Under the pieces are notes generated by a model. That model searched no databases. It had not been told where the DNA came from and worked only from the letters and a program-made list of their open reading frames with translations. 7,650 nt of DNA from contig JALWGG010000239.1 of assembly GCA_027013765.1 (NCBI GenBank), forward strand, positions 1 to 7,650. The letters run 5' to 3'. Positions 1 to 6,946 of the stretch are shown here, piece by piece; positions within the stretch are counted from its first letter, which is position 1; each line of letters opens with the position of its first letter. A program made the position numbers and the translations under genes. This stretch comes from Acidilobaceae archaeon. GTDB lineage: Archaea; Thermoproteota; Thermoprotei_A; Sulfolobales; Acidilobaceae.

Positions 1-1256
1 ATGGGATCTAGAATCGTGCTGTAAGCCACATGTATACGCCACCCGGCGCCTAGGAATAGCGCCGCCGTGAACACGGGGTGGCTCACTAGGTGGCTTAAGC
101 CGGCCATAACGCTTGCGAGCGCCGCCTCCACCTCGCCGTGGTATGCTATTACCCCAGCTGCTGCGGCTGCTATGAACATGTAGCCCAGCTGGCTTGCCGT
201 GGAGTATGCTAGTATGAGCTTCAACTCGTTTGATACAAGCGCCATTGTCGCCATCATGAAGGCTGTGACCGCGCCTAGTGCCAGGATTACGGTGAAGTAG
301 TCTAGGCTCTGCTCCATTACAATGCCCCCGCCAGCCAGCGCGCCTGCAATGAATAGTGGGGCGAACCTTAGCATGAAGTATACCCCCGCCTTCACCATGG
401 TTGCTGCGTGGATTAGTGCTGAGACTGGTGTTGGACCGGTCATAGCCGTCACGAGCCACTCGTGGAATGGGAACTGCGCGCTCTTGCCTAGGGCTCCAAG
501 GGTGAATATCAGTAGGACCGATGCAAGTATGCCCTTAGCTGCTAGTGCCGCCATCCATGTGGAGGCGTTCTGGGCGAGCTCTGGTATCACTATTGTGCCA
601 GCGGTTAGGTATAGTATAGCAGTCCCGACGAGCAGGCCTATATCTCCTATCCTAGTGAATAGTATGGCCCTCACGCCGCTGTGGCTAGGCTCGAAGTACA
701 TTGGCTGGCCGAGCGCCCTCCTCCCCGGCACACCAACCCAGTACTCCTCCTCATCAGTGTACCAGTGGCCTATCAACGCGTAGCTAGCAAGCCCCGTGCC
801 CTCCCAGCCGATAAATAGTAGTAGGAGATTATCCGCCAGTACTACAAGCTGCATGCTGCCGACGAAGAATGTTATGAAGAAGAAGTACCTGTGGAATCCC
901 CAGTCGCCCTCCATATACTTAACGCTGTACAGCGCTATCAGGAAGCTCAGCCATGAGACTACTAGTGCCATTACCGCTGATAGCCCGTCTATGTATGTGC
1001 CTAGGGTCACCTTTATCCAGGGGAACCAGTACCCGCTTGCCTTGGCGTATATCGCCTCCCCTCCCAGTACCCTTGATGCGGCCATGGTTGACACTATCGC
1101 TGAGGCTAGTATTGACGCTAGGCTTACTCCGGCGAACAGCTTATCGTTCCTGGAGCCTGCCACGTAGGCTAGAGCCAGTATGAATGCCCCTATGTAGGGG
1201 GCTAGCCATGCCAGGCTCCAGGGCATGAACCCCTCGACAATATACCCGGCCTCCAC
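1..1256 (-). CDS. nuoL: NADH-quinone oxidoreductase (complex I) subunit L-like antiporter, 3' end outside window
   Basis: This is the Mrp-antiporter-type subunit at the distal end of the membrane arm and is a proton (or Na+) channel. The frame is open with no stop from 1256 to the left edge, giving about 418 residues of a family that is usually about 600 or more. Recognisable landmarks, numbered from the GTG at 1256, are GWEGTGLASY with Glu152, TRIGD with Asp205, GKSAQFPFHEWL with Lys258, SALIHAATM with His283, LKLILAYSTASQLGYMF with Lys346, and HLVSHPVF with His389 and His393. These match E. coli Glu144, Asp178, Lys229, His254, His334 and His338. The Lys expected four residues after His393 is Thr397. 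A loop of about 20 extra residues separates Glu152 from Asp205. GTG1256 follows the nuoM stop by one base and has GGGGGTG six bases upstream. An ATG at 1226 (GAGGGG three bases upstream) is the alternative start. The family call is firm; the L rather than M/N assignment rests on the GWEG and SALIHAATM motifs. Confidence 0.93.
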   Translation of the reverse strand, partial: MEAGYIVEGFMPWSLAWLAPYIGAFILALAYVAGSRNDKLFAGVSLASILASAIVSTMAASRVLGGEAIYAKASGYWFPWIKVTLGTYIDGLSAVMALVVSWLSFLIALYSVKYMEGDWGFHRYFFFITFFVGSMQLVVLADNLLLLFIGWEGTGLASYALIGHWYTDEEEYWVGVPGRRALGQPMYFEPSHSGVRAILFTRIGDIGLLVGTAILYLTAGTIVIPELAQNASTWMAALAAKGILASVLLIFTLGALGKSAQFPFHEWLVTAMTGPTPVSALIHAATMVKAGVYFMLRFAPLFIAGALAGGGIVMEQSLDYFTVILALGAVTAFMMATMALVSNELKLILAYSTASQLGYMFIAAAAAGVIAYHGEVEAALASVMAGLSHLVSHPVFTAALFLGAGWRIHVAYSTILDP

Positions 1257-1257
1257 T

Positions 1258-2805
1258 TCACCCACCCCCGAATACGCTGGCAAGGAAATCTGATGCCACC
1301 CTGAGGGGCTCTGAGAGGGGGCCTATCGCTATGAATAGGAAGATGCCTAGGGCGCCCACCATGATTACTGAGGCCTTGAATAGGTCTACAGACTCCTCCC
1401 GCCTGGTCCTGGGCTGGCCGAAGAATATCCTCCTCATGGTTAGGAAGCTGTATGCCGCGGTTACCATGAATGCCAGGATCAGTAGTAGCGTCACGCCCCA
1501 TAGGATGTAGTTGTCTACCTGCAGCCCGCTGAAGACCCCGTATACTATGAGGACCTCGCTCCACATGCCAACAGCTGGCGGCACTCCGACTAGGTGCATG
1601 AAGCCTAGTAGGGATACTGCAGCTATTAGGGGGTAGCTCCTTGCAAGACCCCCCATCTCCCTAATATTCCTCGTCCCCAGCTCCGTTATGAAGACGCCTG
1701 CCACCATGAAGAGGACCGCCTTCCCTATAGCGTGGCTCAGGTAGTGCAACATCGCCCCTCCTATCCCGAATGATGTGAATGTGGCTAGCCCCAGGAGCAT
1801 GTAACCCATCTGGCTGACGCTTGAGTATGCCAGGAACCTCTTGAAGTCTACCTGCCTAAGGGCGACGAGGCCTCCATATATTATCGTCACCAGCGCCAGT
1901 GTCAGTAGTAGTGCCTTATACCCCTCTATGATGCCTGGGAATAGTGGGTAGACGAACCTAGCCAGGGCGTATCCTGCTATCCCGATCAGGTTGGGTGATA
2001 GTAGGGCTGAGACTGGTGTGGGGGCCTCTGCATGGGCGTATGGAAGCCACATGTGGACTCCGAATACCGCCATCTTGACGAATAGCCCTATCACTATGAC
2101 TGCAACGGCCAGGTCTATGTAGGGGTATAGTGGTGATGGGGCTATGTACCCTGGGACCCCGGCTATCTCGACTACAACGTCGAATGTCCCCCTGTTCAAC
2201 CCGTAGTATAAGGTGCCTGCCAGGAATAGGGCTCCAGCTATGTGGGTCCAGATGAAGTATAGCAGGCTTATCTTCCTCCTATCCCCGTAGCCATAGTATG
2301 CTATTAATGCGAATGATGTTAGGAGTGAGAGCTCTAGGAATATGAAGAACTCTATCAGGTTGGATGAGTAAGCCATCCCAAGCATTGAGACTGAAAAGCC
2401 TACGTATAGCAGGTAGTATACCGGGAGTCCCGGTACCTTTTCACCCTCACTACGCATCTCCTCTATCCTGTGCTCCATATACCTTACACTGTAGAATGAG
2501 ACTAGGCTCGTCACTATCGAGATCCCTACTACTACTGGTGATGAGAGGCCGTCTATGACCAGCATGAACTTGCCTATCCCATACCCGCTCAAATCTATGA
2601 CTAGCGGGTCTATCAGCCCGCCGGCCAGCTTGCCAGTGTTTGACTCATATAATACTAGTATCGCTGGGAGTAGCAGTAGCAGGCCGCCAGTATATACTAT
2701 ATACCTATACCCTCTCCCACGATCATCCCTCAATGGGGCCCCTACCAGGGCCAGGAGTAGGGGGGCCAGGAGTGTAGCCCACAGGATAGGTGCACCCAGG
2801 TACAT
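1258..2805 (-). CDS. nuoM: NADH-quinone oxidoreductase (complex I) subunit M-like antiporter
   Basis: A 515-residue, highly hydrophobic membrane protein with the usual length and many transmembrane helices of the NuoM/N/L antiporter family, acting as one proton-translocating unit of the membrane arm. Visible markers are FFIFLELSLLTSF with Glu158 (TM5 Glu), FVKMAVFGVHMWLPYAHAEAPTPVSALL with Lys244 (TM7 Lys), FKRFLAYSSVSQMGYM with Lys322, HYLSHAIGKAVLF with His354, His358 and Lys362, and GMWSEVLIVYG with Glu417, which matches the TM12 Glu of E. coli NuoM. The M-like assignment comes from the HAEAPTP-type TM7-8 loop, the ARFVYPLFP motif and the terminal Glu. The Lys corresponding to E. coli NuoM Lys265 is Gly275 here. 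The gene starts at ATG 2805, five bases after the nuoK stop, with GGGGGTG eight bases upstream. It ends in TGA one base before the nuoL GTG. Confidence 0.93.
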   Translation of the reverse strand: MYLGAPILWATLLAPLLLALVGAPLRDDRGRGYRYIVYTGGLLLLLPAILVLYESNTGKLAGGLIDPLVIDLSGYGIGKFMLVIDGLSSPVVVGISIVTSLVSFYSVRYMEHRIEEMRSEGEKVPGLPVYYLLYVGFSVSMLGMAYSSNLIEFFIFLELSLLTSFALIAYYGYGDRRKISLLYFIWTHIAGALFLAGTLYYGLNRGTFDVVVEIAGVPGYIAPSPLYPYIDLAVAVIVIGLFVKMAVFGVHMWLPYAHAEAPTPVSALLSPNLIGIAGYALARFVYPLFPGIIEGYKALLLTLALVTIIYGGLVALRQVDFKRFLAYSSVSQMGYMLLGLATFTSFGIGGAMLHYLSHAIGKAVLFMVAGVFITELGTRNIREMGGLARSYPLIAAVSLLGFMHLVGVPPAVGMWSEVLIVYGVFSGLQVDNYILWGVTLLLILAFMVTAAYSFLTMRRIFFGQPRTRREESVDLFKASVIMVGALGIFLFIAIGPLSEPLRVASDFLASVFGGG

Positions 2806-2810
2806 GCCCT

Positions 2811-3122
2811 CTACACCCCCTCCTCCTCAAGGACAAGGGACTCTAGGCTCCTAGTCCTCCTATACAGGCTGGCTATGATCGCGACGACCACAATCACCTC
2901 TCCCGAGACTACTGCTATGAGGGTGATCGCGAATACCGTCGCGGATACGGGGTTGAATGAGAATAGTAGGATCACCATTATCAGCACGGCGTTGAATAAC
3001 ACCTCTATCGATAGTAGCTGGCGCACCAGGTTCTGGGAAGCCGTTAATCCATAGACCCCCACTGCAGCCATGACCGCTGCAGCGGTTAATGCAACCTCCC
3101 CGACAGCCGCCTCCACGCTCAC
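2811..3122 (-). CDS. nuoK: NADH-quinone oxidoreductase (complex I) subunit K
   Basis: A small three-helix membrane subunit (103 residues from GTG 3122), homologous to MrpC and sitting between NuoJ/NuoA and the antiporter subunits in the proton-pumping arm. It contains the two membrane-buried glutamates that define the family: Glu40 in LLSIEVLFNAVL and Glu75 in AVVSGEVIVVVAI, corresponding to E. coli Glu36 and Glu72. A basic segment (YRRTR) follows TM3, and the protein ends in an acidic tail, LVLEEEGV. The frame also opens three codons earlier at GTG 3131, which overlaps the nuoJ stop as GTGA. GTG 3122 is preferred because GAGGTGA lies five bases before it. The last codons of nuoK (GAG GAG GAG GGG GTG) also supply the ribosome-binding site of nuoM. 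This is the only complete gene in the window to end in TAG instead of TGA. Confidence 0.93.
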   Translation of the reverse strand: MSVEAAVGEVALTAAAVMAAVGVYGLTASQNLVRQLLSIEVLFNAVLIMVILLFSFNPVSATVFAITLIAVVSGEVIVVVAIIASLYRRTRSLESLVLEEEGV

Positions 3123-3127
3123 CCCAC

Positions 3128-3134
3128 TCACCTC
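3128..3134 (-). promoter_or_regulatory. Shine-Dalgarno of nuoK containing the nuoJ stop codon
   Basis: Minus-strand GAGGTGA ends with the TGA that terminates nuoJ and lies five bases before GTG 3122. It matches the archaeal anti-Shine-Dalgarno complement (GGAGGTGA) over all seven bases. This decides the nuoK start in favour of the fourth codon of the longest frame. Confidence 0.65.
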
Positions 3135-3610
3135 TTCCTAGCTATGGATATAGCCTCTATCAGCGTCGCCGCCAGCGCTATGAATATGAGGCCTAGGACT
3201 GGTAGGTAGCCTCCCGCCAGCGTCCCCGCCACCGAGTCTAGCCTTATTGTGGTTGGGGGCTTGTAGAGAGTGTACATTGCGGAGGATAGCATCACTATTA
3301 GTAGCACCGTGAGCACCGCCGCTGATGATAGGAACCCCTTCTCCGGCTGCCACCTCTCCAGTCCCCCGCCTCCAAGCATTGACACCGCTACTATGATGAA
3401 CATGACGGCTGCACCAACATAGACTATTACAAGGAAGGCGGCCACTAGCCCATAGCCTAGGAGGGCTATGAAGGCAGCGTTCAGGGTTCCCAGCACCGCC
3501 AGGGCCCCGCTGGCGTATACCAGGTCCCTGCTCCTGACTACAAGGTATGAGGCTAGGATCATGAATGCCGCGAGGACCCCGGCCAGCAGGGGTTTATACG
3601 CCTCAATCAC
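3128..3610 (-). CDS. nuoJ: NADH-quinone oxidoreductase (complex I) subunit J
   Basis: A five-helix membrane subunit of the pumping arm, 160 residues from GTG 3610. The conserved TM3 segment is clear: GYGLVAAFLVIVYVGAAVMFIIVAVSML, with Tyr64 in VYVGA corresponding to the family's conserved TM3 tyrosine near the pi-bulge that couples quinone chemistry to pumping. The remaining helices are hydrophobic and the C-terminus is basic (AISIARKR). The longest frame begins at ATG 3655, but that ATG overlaps nuoI by 53 bases and has no ribosome-binding site. It would also add a basic leader (RSVGLLRLRLRVRK) that I think is out-of-frame nuoI sequence. GTG 3610 has GGTGA five bases upstream, overlaps nuoI by only eight bases, and is the preferred start. 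The stop TGA is part of the nuoK Shine-Dalgarno. Confidence 0.9.
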   Translation of the reverse strand: MIEAYKPLLAGVLAAFMILASYLVVRSRDLVYASGALAVLGTLNAAFIALLGYGLVAAFLVIVYVGAAVMFIIVAVSMLGGGGLERWQPEKGFLSSAAVLTVLLIVMLSSAMYTLYKPPTTIRLDSVAGTLAGGYLPVLGLIFIALAATLIEAISIARKR

Positions 3611-4157
3611 CTTCCTCACCCTCAGCCTTAACCTTAACAAGCCCACGCTCCTCATCTACAATGTACTTGACTGGTATACCGCCCTCCTTCTCCACCGGGT
3701 GCTCTGGGGGCCTCGTGAAGGTCTCCAAGCCCCAGTCCATCTCCGCCATGTTCTCATAGACTATGTCGTGGTATGGGACCGTGTATAGGGCCTCTGTCGG
3801 GCACACGTCGACACAATAGCCGCAGAATATACACCTCTGATAGTTTATCACTGGCCACAGCTTCATCTTTACCTTACCAGTCTTTGGATCCTGCTCCTGC
3901 CTCTTGATCATCCTCATAGCGGCTGCTGGGCAGATCCTGGCGCAGGACGAGCAGTTTATACACTTCTCCTTGTGGAGTACTATGAAGCCCCTATACCCTG
4001 GGTCTAGCTTTATGTACTCGTTGGGGTATATCAGGGTGAACCTCTTAGGGTCCACTAGGTACTTGAGGCCGAGCGTGATCGCGTCTACATTACCCTTAAA
4101 CCCCGCGAAGAGCCCCTTCCTCTTCACGAGCCTCTTAACCACGGGCCTCGCAGTCAC
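3603..4157 (-). CDS. nuoI: NADH-quinone oxidoreductase (complex I) subunit I, 2x[4Fe-4S] ferredoxin-type
   Basis: A 184-residue iron-sulfur subunit that carries electrons through the peripheral arm to cluster N2 in NuoB. Two classic ferredoxin motifs are visible: CINCSSCARICP (Cys66, 69, 72, 76) and CIFCGYCVDVCP (Cys109, 112, 115, 119), enough for two 4Fe-4S clusters (N6a and N6b). The N-terminus is basic (VVKRLVKRKG), as is usual for the segment lying along the membrane by NuoH. About 60 residues follow the second motif, ending in the acidic EGEEGD. The start is GTG 4157 with a near-perfect GGAGGTG seven bases upstream. NuoE, F and G are not seen between these genes, so NuoI may be the electron entry point, possibly from ferredoxin; that is inference. 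It overlaps nuoJ by eight bases. Confidence 0.96.
   Translation of the reverse strand: MTARPVVKRLVKRKGLFAGFKGNVDAITLGLKYLVDPKRFTLIYPNEYIKLDPGYRGFIVLHKEKCINCSSCARICPAAAMRMIKRQEQDPKTGKVKMKLWPVINYQRCIFCGYCVDVCPTEALYTVPYHDIVYENMAEMDWGLETFTRPPEHPVEKEGGIPVKYIVDEERGLVKVKAEGEEGD
3616..3620 (-). promoter_or_regulatory. Shine-Dalgarno of nuoJ inside the end of nuoI
   Basis: Minus-strand GGTGA lies five bases upstream of GTG 3610, the same spacing seen at other junctions of this operon. It is embedded in the codons for the acidic C-terminal tail of NuoI (EGEEGD). It supports the short nuoJ start over the unmarked ATG at 3655. Confidence 0.6.
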
Positions 4158-4164
4158 ACCACAC

Positions 4165-4171
4165 CACCTCC
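4165..4171 (-). promoter_or_regulatory. Strong Shine-Dalgarno of nuoI
   Basis: Minus-strand GGAGGTG lies seven bases before GTG 4157, in the 19-base gap after nuoH. This is the longest intergenic gap and the only junction here whose ribosome-binding site lies wholly outside coding sequence and holds the canonical GGAGG. Confidence 0.7.
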
Positions 4172-4176
4172 AAGAG

Positions 4177-5199
4177 TCACACTACTCCAAGATAGGCTTC
4201 CAGGAGTGCGAGTCCAAAACCAAGGATTGCCATTGGGAAGACCAGCCTCCACGCCCCGTCAAGGGCCTGGTCCAGCCTGAACCTTCCATACACCGACCTT
4301 GTGAAGCTGAACGCCATCATCAGGACGGTGGCCTTTGCTATGACTATTATCGATGGGATCAGGTACCCGGATAATATTCCCTCCCCCGGCGTGTAGGGGG
4401 CCCACCCGCCTAGGAACGCTAGCGCCATCAATATTGATAGTGCAAACCTCTTCATGTAGGCGGCACCCATATTCAAGCCGTAGAGCAGGCCGCTATACTC
4501 TGTGAAGGGCCCCGCAACAACCTCGTTCTCGGACTCCGGGATCTCGAATGGGAAGCCGGAGGTCGCCATTAGTACTGCGAGGAACGCTGCAAGGAATGCC
4601 AGTGGGTTCAGTATTATGAACCATATCCTCGACTGGGCCTCGACCACATCGACAAAGTTGAATGAGAGTACTGTGGCCGATGCCGCCAGTATGCTGAGGA
4701 TCGCTATAAGCTCATAAGCCGTTATGACGAAGGCCTCCCTGACACCACCTATGATTGAGAACTTGTTGTTGCTGGCCCACCCGGCTAGTATCAGGAATAT
4801 GGGTGAAACCGTTGATATAGCCAGGGCGACTAGCACGCTGTAATCCATGGGAACAGGCCAATAGCCTGGATTAGATGTGAGGGGGACCACTGCTATCGGG
4901 AGTATTGATAGTATCGTCGCCACTATCGGTGCCAGTATGAATATTCCTGCATCCACAGTCCTAGGTATTATGACCTCCTGGAAGGCGTATCTGACGAGGT
5001 CTGCGACCAGCTGTGGGAACCCTGCAACCCTGGGTGCCACATGGTATGGGCCTAGCCTCCTCTGCACCCTCGCAGTCGCCTTCCTCTCGAACCATAGTAT
5101 GAATATGACTACAACAAGGGACCCGACTAGGCCGATTAGGAGGAGCTGGTATATAGGGGGGTAGAATATTATATCCAGGATCAGTTTAACCACATCCAT
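4177..5199 (-). CDS. nuoH: NADH-quinone oxidoreductase (complex I) subunit H
   Basis: A 340-residue membrane subunit, of usual family length, that anchors the peripheral arm and lines the quinone-access channel. Conserved segments are FERKATARVQRRLGPYHVAPRVAGFPQLVADLVRYAFQE (about 37-75), SNNKFSIIGGVREAFVITAYELIAILS (about 143-169, with the conserved Glu163), GFPFEIPESENEVVAGPFTEYSG (about 215-237, the Glu-rich loop and helix facing the quinone cavity), and the C-terminal RFRLDQALDGAWRLVFPMAIL (about 306-326). Around eight hydrophobic helices are apparent. ATG 5199 has GGTGA six bases upstream, and that GGTGA contains the nuoD stop. Genes H and I follow D as in bacterial nuo operons that lack the NADH module between D and H. 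Membrane-bound hydrogenases also have a NuoH homologue, but the neighbouring nuoA and the NuoD sequence favour complex I. Confidence 0.96.
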   Translation of the reverse strand: MDVVKLILDIIFYPPIYQLLLIGLVGSLVVVIFILWFERKATARVQRRLGPYHVAPRVAGFPQLVADLVRYAFQEVIIPRTVDAGIFILAPIVATILSILPIAVVPLTSNPGYWPVPMDYSVLVALAISTVSPIFLILAGWASNNKFSIIGGVREAFVITAYELIAILSILAASATVLSFNFVDVVEAQSRIWFIILNPLAFLAAFLAVLMATSGFPFEIPESENEVVAGPFTEYSGLLYGLNMGAAYMKRFALSILMALAFLGGWAPYTPGEGILSGYLIPSIIVIAKATVLMMAFSFTRSVYGRFRLDQALDGAWRLVFPMAILGFGLALLEAYLGVV

Positions 5200-5205
5200 G
5201 GCCCC

Positions 5206-6444
5206 TCACCTATCAGCCTCCGGGGGGAAATAGTCTATACTACCATAGATCGTGGGTAGGTCCATCACCCTGTAGCCTGGGACTATGTACTTGAAGACTA
5301 TAGCGTTCCTAGCGGATGGAGACACTATCCTAACCCTGTAGGGGGTCGTCTTCCCATCACTCTCGACATAATACACTATCTCCCCACGGGCGGTCTCACT
5401 CCTAGCCATAGCCTTCCCGGGCGGCAGCTTAAGGTTAGCCATTAATGGTAGAAGCTTTACCCTACCCTCAGCCTCGAACACCTTCTTCCAGAGGGGTGGG
5501 GACCTCTCCCAGAACTTGGGGTGCATGGGGGCCTCCCTCTGGTGTTTCTCAAGCCAGTCCACCGCCTGCTCTATTATCCTGAGGCTCTGCTTTATCTCCT
5601 CGAACTTAACCCAGGCCCTAGCCAGCGCGTCTCCCTCCTCGAATACGGGGACCTCGAACTCCACCTCGTCATAGGCGTCATAGGGCTCGGCTAGCCGAGC
5701 GTCATACTTGATACCGCTGGCCCTCGCGACGGGGCCTACCACACCCAGCTCCGCGGCCACCTTCTTCGGTATAACCCCCACACCCTCCATCCTGCTCCTC
5801 ATAACTGGGTTGTCGAGGAAGATCTTCCTGTACTCTTCAAGCCTCCTCCTGAAGTACCTGACTGCCTTCCTAGCCTGGTCGGGGAAGTCTTGGGGGAGGT
5901 CCCTTCTAGCCCCGCCCGGTATGGGGTATGAGTGTGTGAGCCTAGCCCCTGTGAGCTTCTCCGCCAGCTCGACCATGACCTCTCTATCGGCGAAGCTCCA
6001 CATGTACATGGTTGAGTGGCCCATGAAGACGCCGAATATGCCGAACCCGTATAGGTGGGCCGCTATCCTGTTGATCTCGCATAGGAGGGTCCTCAGGTAC
6101 CTAGCCCTCGGCGGGGGCTCAATTCCGAGTATCCTCTCCAATGCTATGACGTATGATACGGTAACGTTGCACGCGTCATGGATGGCCATCCTCTCGAATA
6201 GTGGTATATTCTTTATCCACTCCCTCCCCTCTGAGAGCTTCTCCATCGTCCTGTGCACGTAGCCCATGTCGGGGTCGGCATCAACTATTATGTCGCCGTC
6301 TACCCTTATGATTATCCTCATATGCCCCGAGCCCGGGTGCTGGGGGCCTATGAAAACCTCATAGAGGTCCTCAGCGATCCTCCGGGCGATTGCACCCTCG
6401 ATCTTCAAATCCGACTTCTGCTCTCCATATACCCATACGCTCAC
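5206..6444 (-). CDS. nuoD: NADH-quinone oxidoreductase (complex I) subunit D (49-kDa type)
   Basis: A 412-residue catalytic peripheral-arm subunit that, with NuoB and NuoH, forms the quinone-reduction site. It is descended from NiFe-hydrogenase large subunits. Family landmarks are GPQHPGSGHMR (His36, His41), DPDMGYVHRTMEKL, CEINRIAAH, SYPIPGGARRDLP, GPVARASGIKYDAR...PYDAYDEVEFEVP, ARGEIVYYVESDGKTTPYRVRIVSPS, and the terminal GSIDYFPPEADR, which matches the family ending. The N- and C-terminal CxxC nickel-ligand pairs of hydrogenases are absent, so this is not a hydrogenase. The quinone-headgroup tyrosine (Tyr87 of Thermus Nqo4) aligns with Ile88, followed by His89. NuoC and NuoD are separate genes, not fused as in E. 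coli. The start is GTG 6444 with GGGGTGA, containing the nuoC stop, six bases upstream. Confidence 0.96.
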   Translation of the reverse strand: MSVWVYGEQKSDLKIEGAIARRIAEDLYEVFIGPQHPGSGHMRIIIRVDGDIIVDADPDMGYVHRTMEKLSEGREWIKNIPLFERMAIHDACNVTVSYVIALERILGIEPPPRARYLRTLLCEINRIAAHLYGFGIFGVFMGHSTMYMWSFADREVMVELAEKLTGARLTHSYPIPGGARRDLPQDFPDQARKAVRYFRRRLEEYRKIFLDNPVMRSRMEGVGVIPKKVAAELGVVGPVARASGIKYDARLAEPYDAYDEVEFEVPVFEEGDALARAWVKFEEIKQSLRIIEQAVDWLEKHQREAPMHPKFWERSPPLWKKVFEAEGRVKLLPLMANLKLPPGKAMARSETARGEIVYYVESDGKTTPYRVRIVSPSARNAIVFKYIVPGYRVMDLPTIYGSIDYFPPEADR

Positions 6445-6450
6445 CGCAGG

Positions 6451-6942
6451 TCACCCCGTGGGGGGTTTAACCCTTATGATCGGCTCCTCCTTGACTATGA
6501 ACTCCTTCCTGAGGGGCTTAGCCTCAGCCAGCTGTGGGACTAGTAGTAGTGGCCTCATGTCTGGGTGGCCTGTGAACTCGATCCCGAAGAACTCATACAC
6601 CTCCCTCTCCTGGAACTCCACGCCCCTCCAGACGTATACCAGTGTCGGCATCCTTGGGTTGTCCCTGGGGACATCCGCCCCTATGCCGACAATATACTTG
6701 GCTAGCTCCTCGTCTAGGTAGCTGGATGCGTGGTAGATCACCCTGAACCTGTTCTCCTTGGGATAGTCAATCACCGTCAGGCTCTTCACGTGGTCGAAGC
6801 CTAGCTCCTTTAGCCTGCTGGCCGCCTCCACTATGTTGTCGAGGTCTACTATCACGTCTATGAATCCCTTCCCCTCCTCAATACCCTTCACAAGGCCTCC
6901 CAGCGCCTCCTCAATCCTCTTCTTAAGCTCCTCTACATCCAC
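6451..6942 (-). CDS. nuoC: NADH-quinone oxidoreductase (complex I) subunit C (30-kDa type)
   Basis: A soluble peripheral-arm subunit that packs against NuoD; it holds no cofactor. From GTG 6942 it has 163 residues. The family signature is EREVYEFFGIEFTGHPDMRPLLL followed by PLRKEF (about residues 112-147), and the N-terminal half has the expected fold, with HVKSLTVIDYP. The longest frame starts at ATG 6990, overlapping nuoB by 44 bases. The extra residues (SHPRRTHAPGGGDDG) look like out-of-frame nuoB sequence, and the GGAG before that ATG is only one base away. GTG 6942 lies five bases after the nuoB stop span and has GGAGGGG eight bases upstream, so I prefer it; the choice is moderate in certainty. 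The gene ends six bases before nuoD. Confidence 0.92.
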   Translation of the reverse strand: MDVEELKKRIEEALGGLVKGIEEGKGFIDVIVDLDNIVEAASRLKELGFDHVKSLTVIDYPKENRFRVIYHASSYLDEELAKYIVGIGADVPRDNPRMPTLVYVWRGVEFQEREVYEFFGIEFTGHPDMRPLLLVPQLAEAKPLRKEFIVKEEPIIRVKPPTG

Positions 6943-6946
6943 GCCG

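Noticed and set aside
322..1167. Plus-strand open frames of 153 and 123 residues at the left
   Set aside because: The minus strand here is a continuous NuoL frame with conserved catalytic residues; the plus-strand frames show no recognisable motif.
1186..1202. Small inverted repeat GCCCC-TATGTA-GGGGC as a possible terminator or attenuator
   Set aside because: The stem is only five base pairs and it falls within nuoL codons for APYIGA, a composition that makes such pairing likely by chance; no T-run follows.
1202..1564. 120-residue minus-strand frame across the nuoM/nuoL junction
   Set aside because: It is an out-of-frame reading of nuoM and the nuoL start; the translation is low-complexity Arg/Gly/Pro-rich and unlike any subunit.
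5708..6262. 184-residue plus-strand open frame opposite nuoD
   Set aside because: It is a shadow of the strongly conserved NuoD frame; the composition is Ser/Leu-rich as expected from reading the complement.
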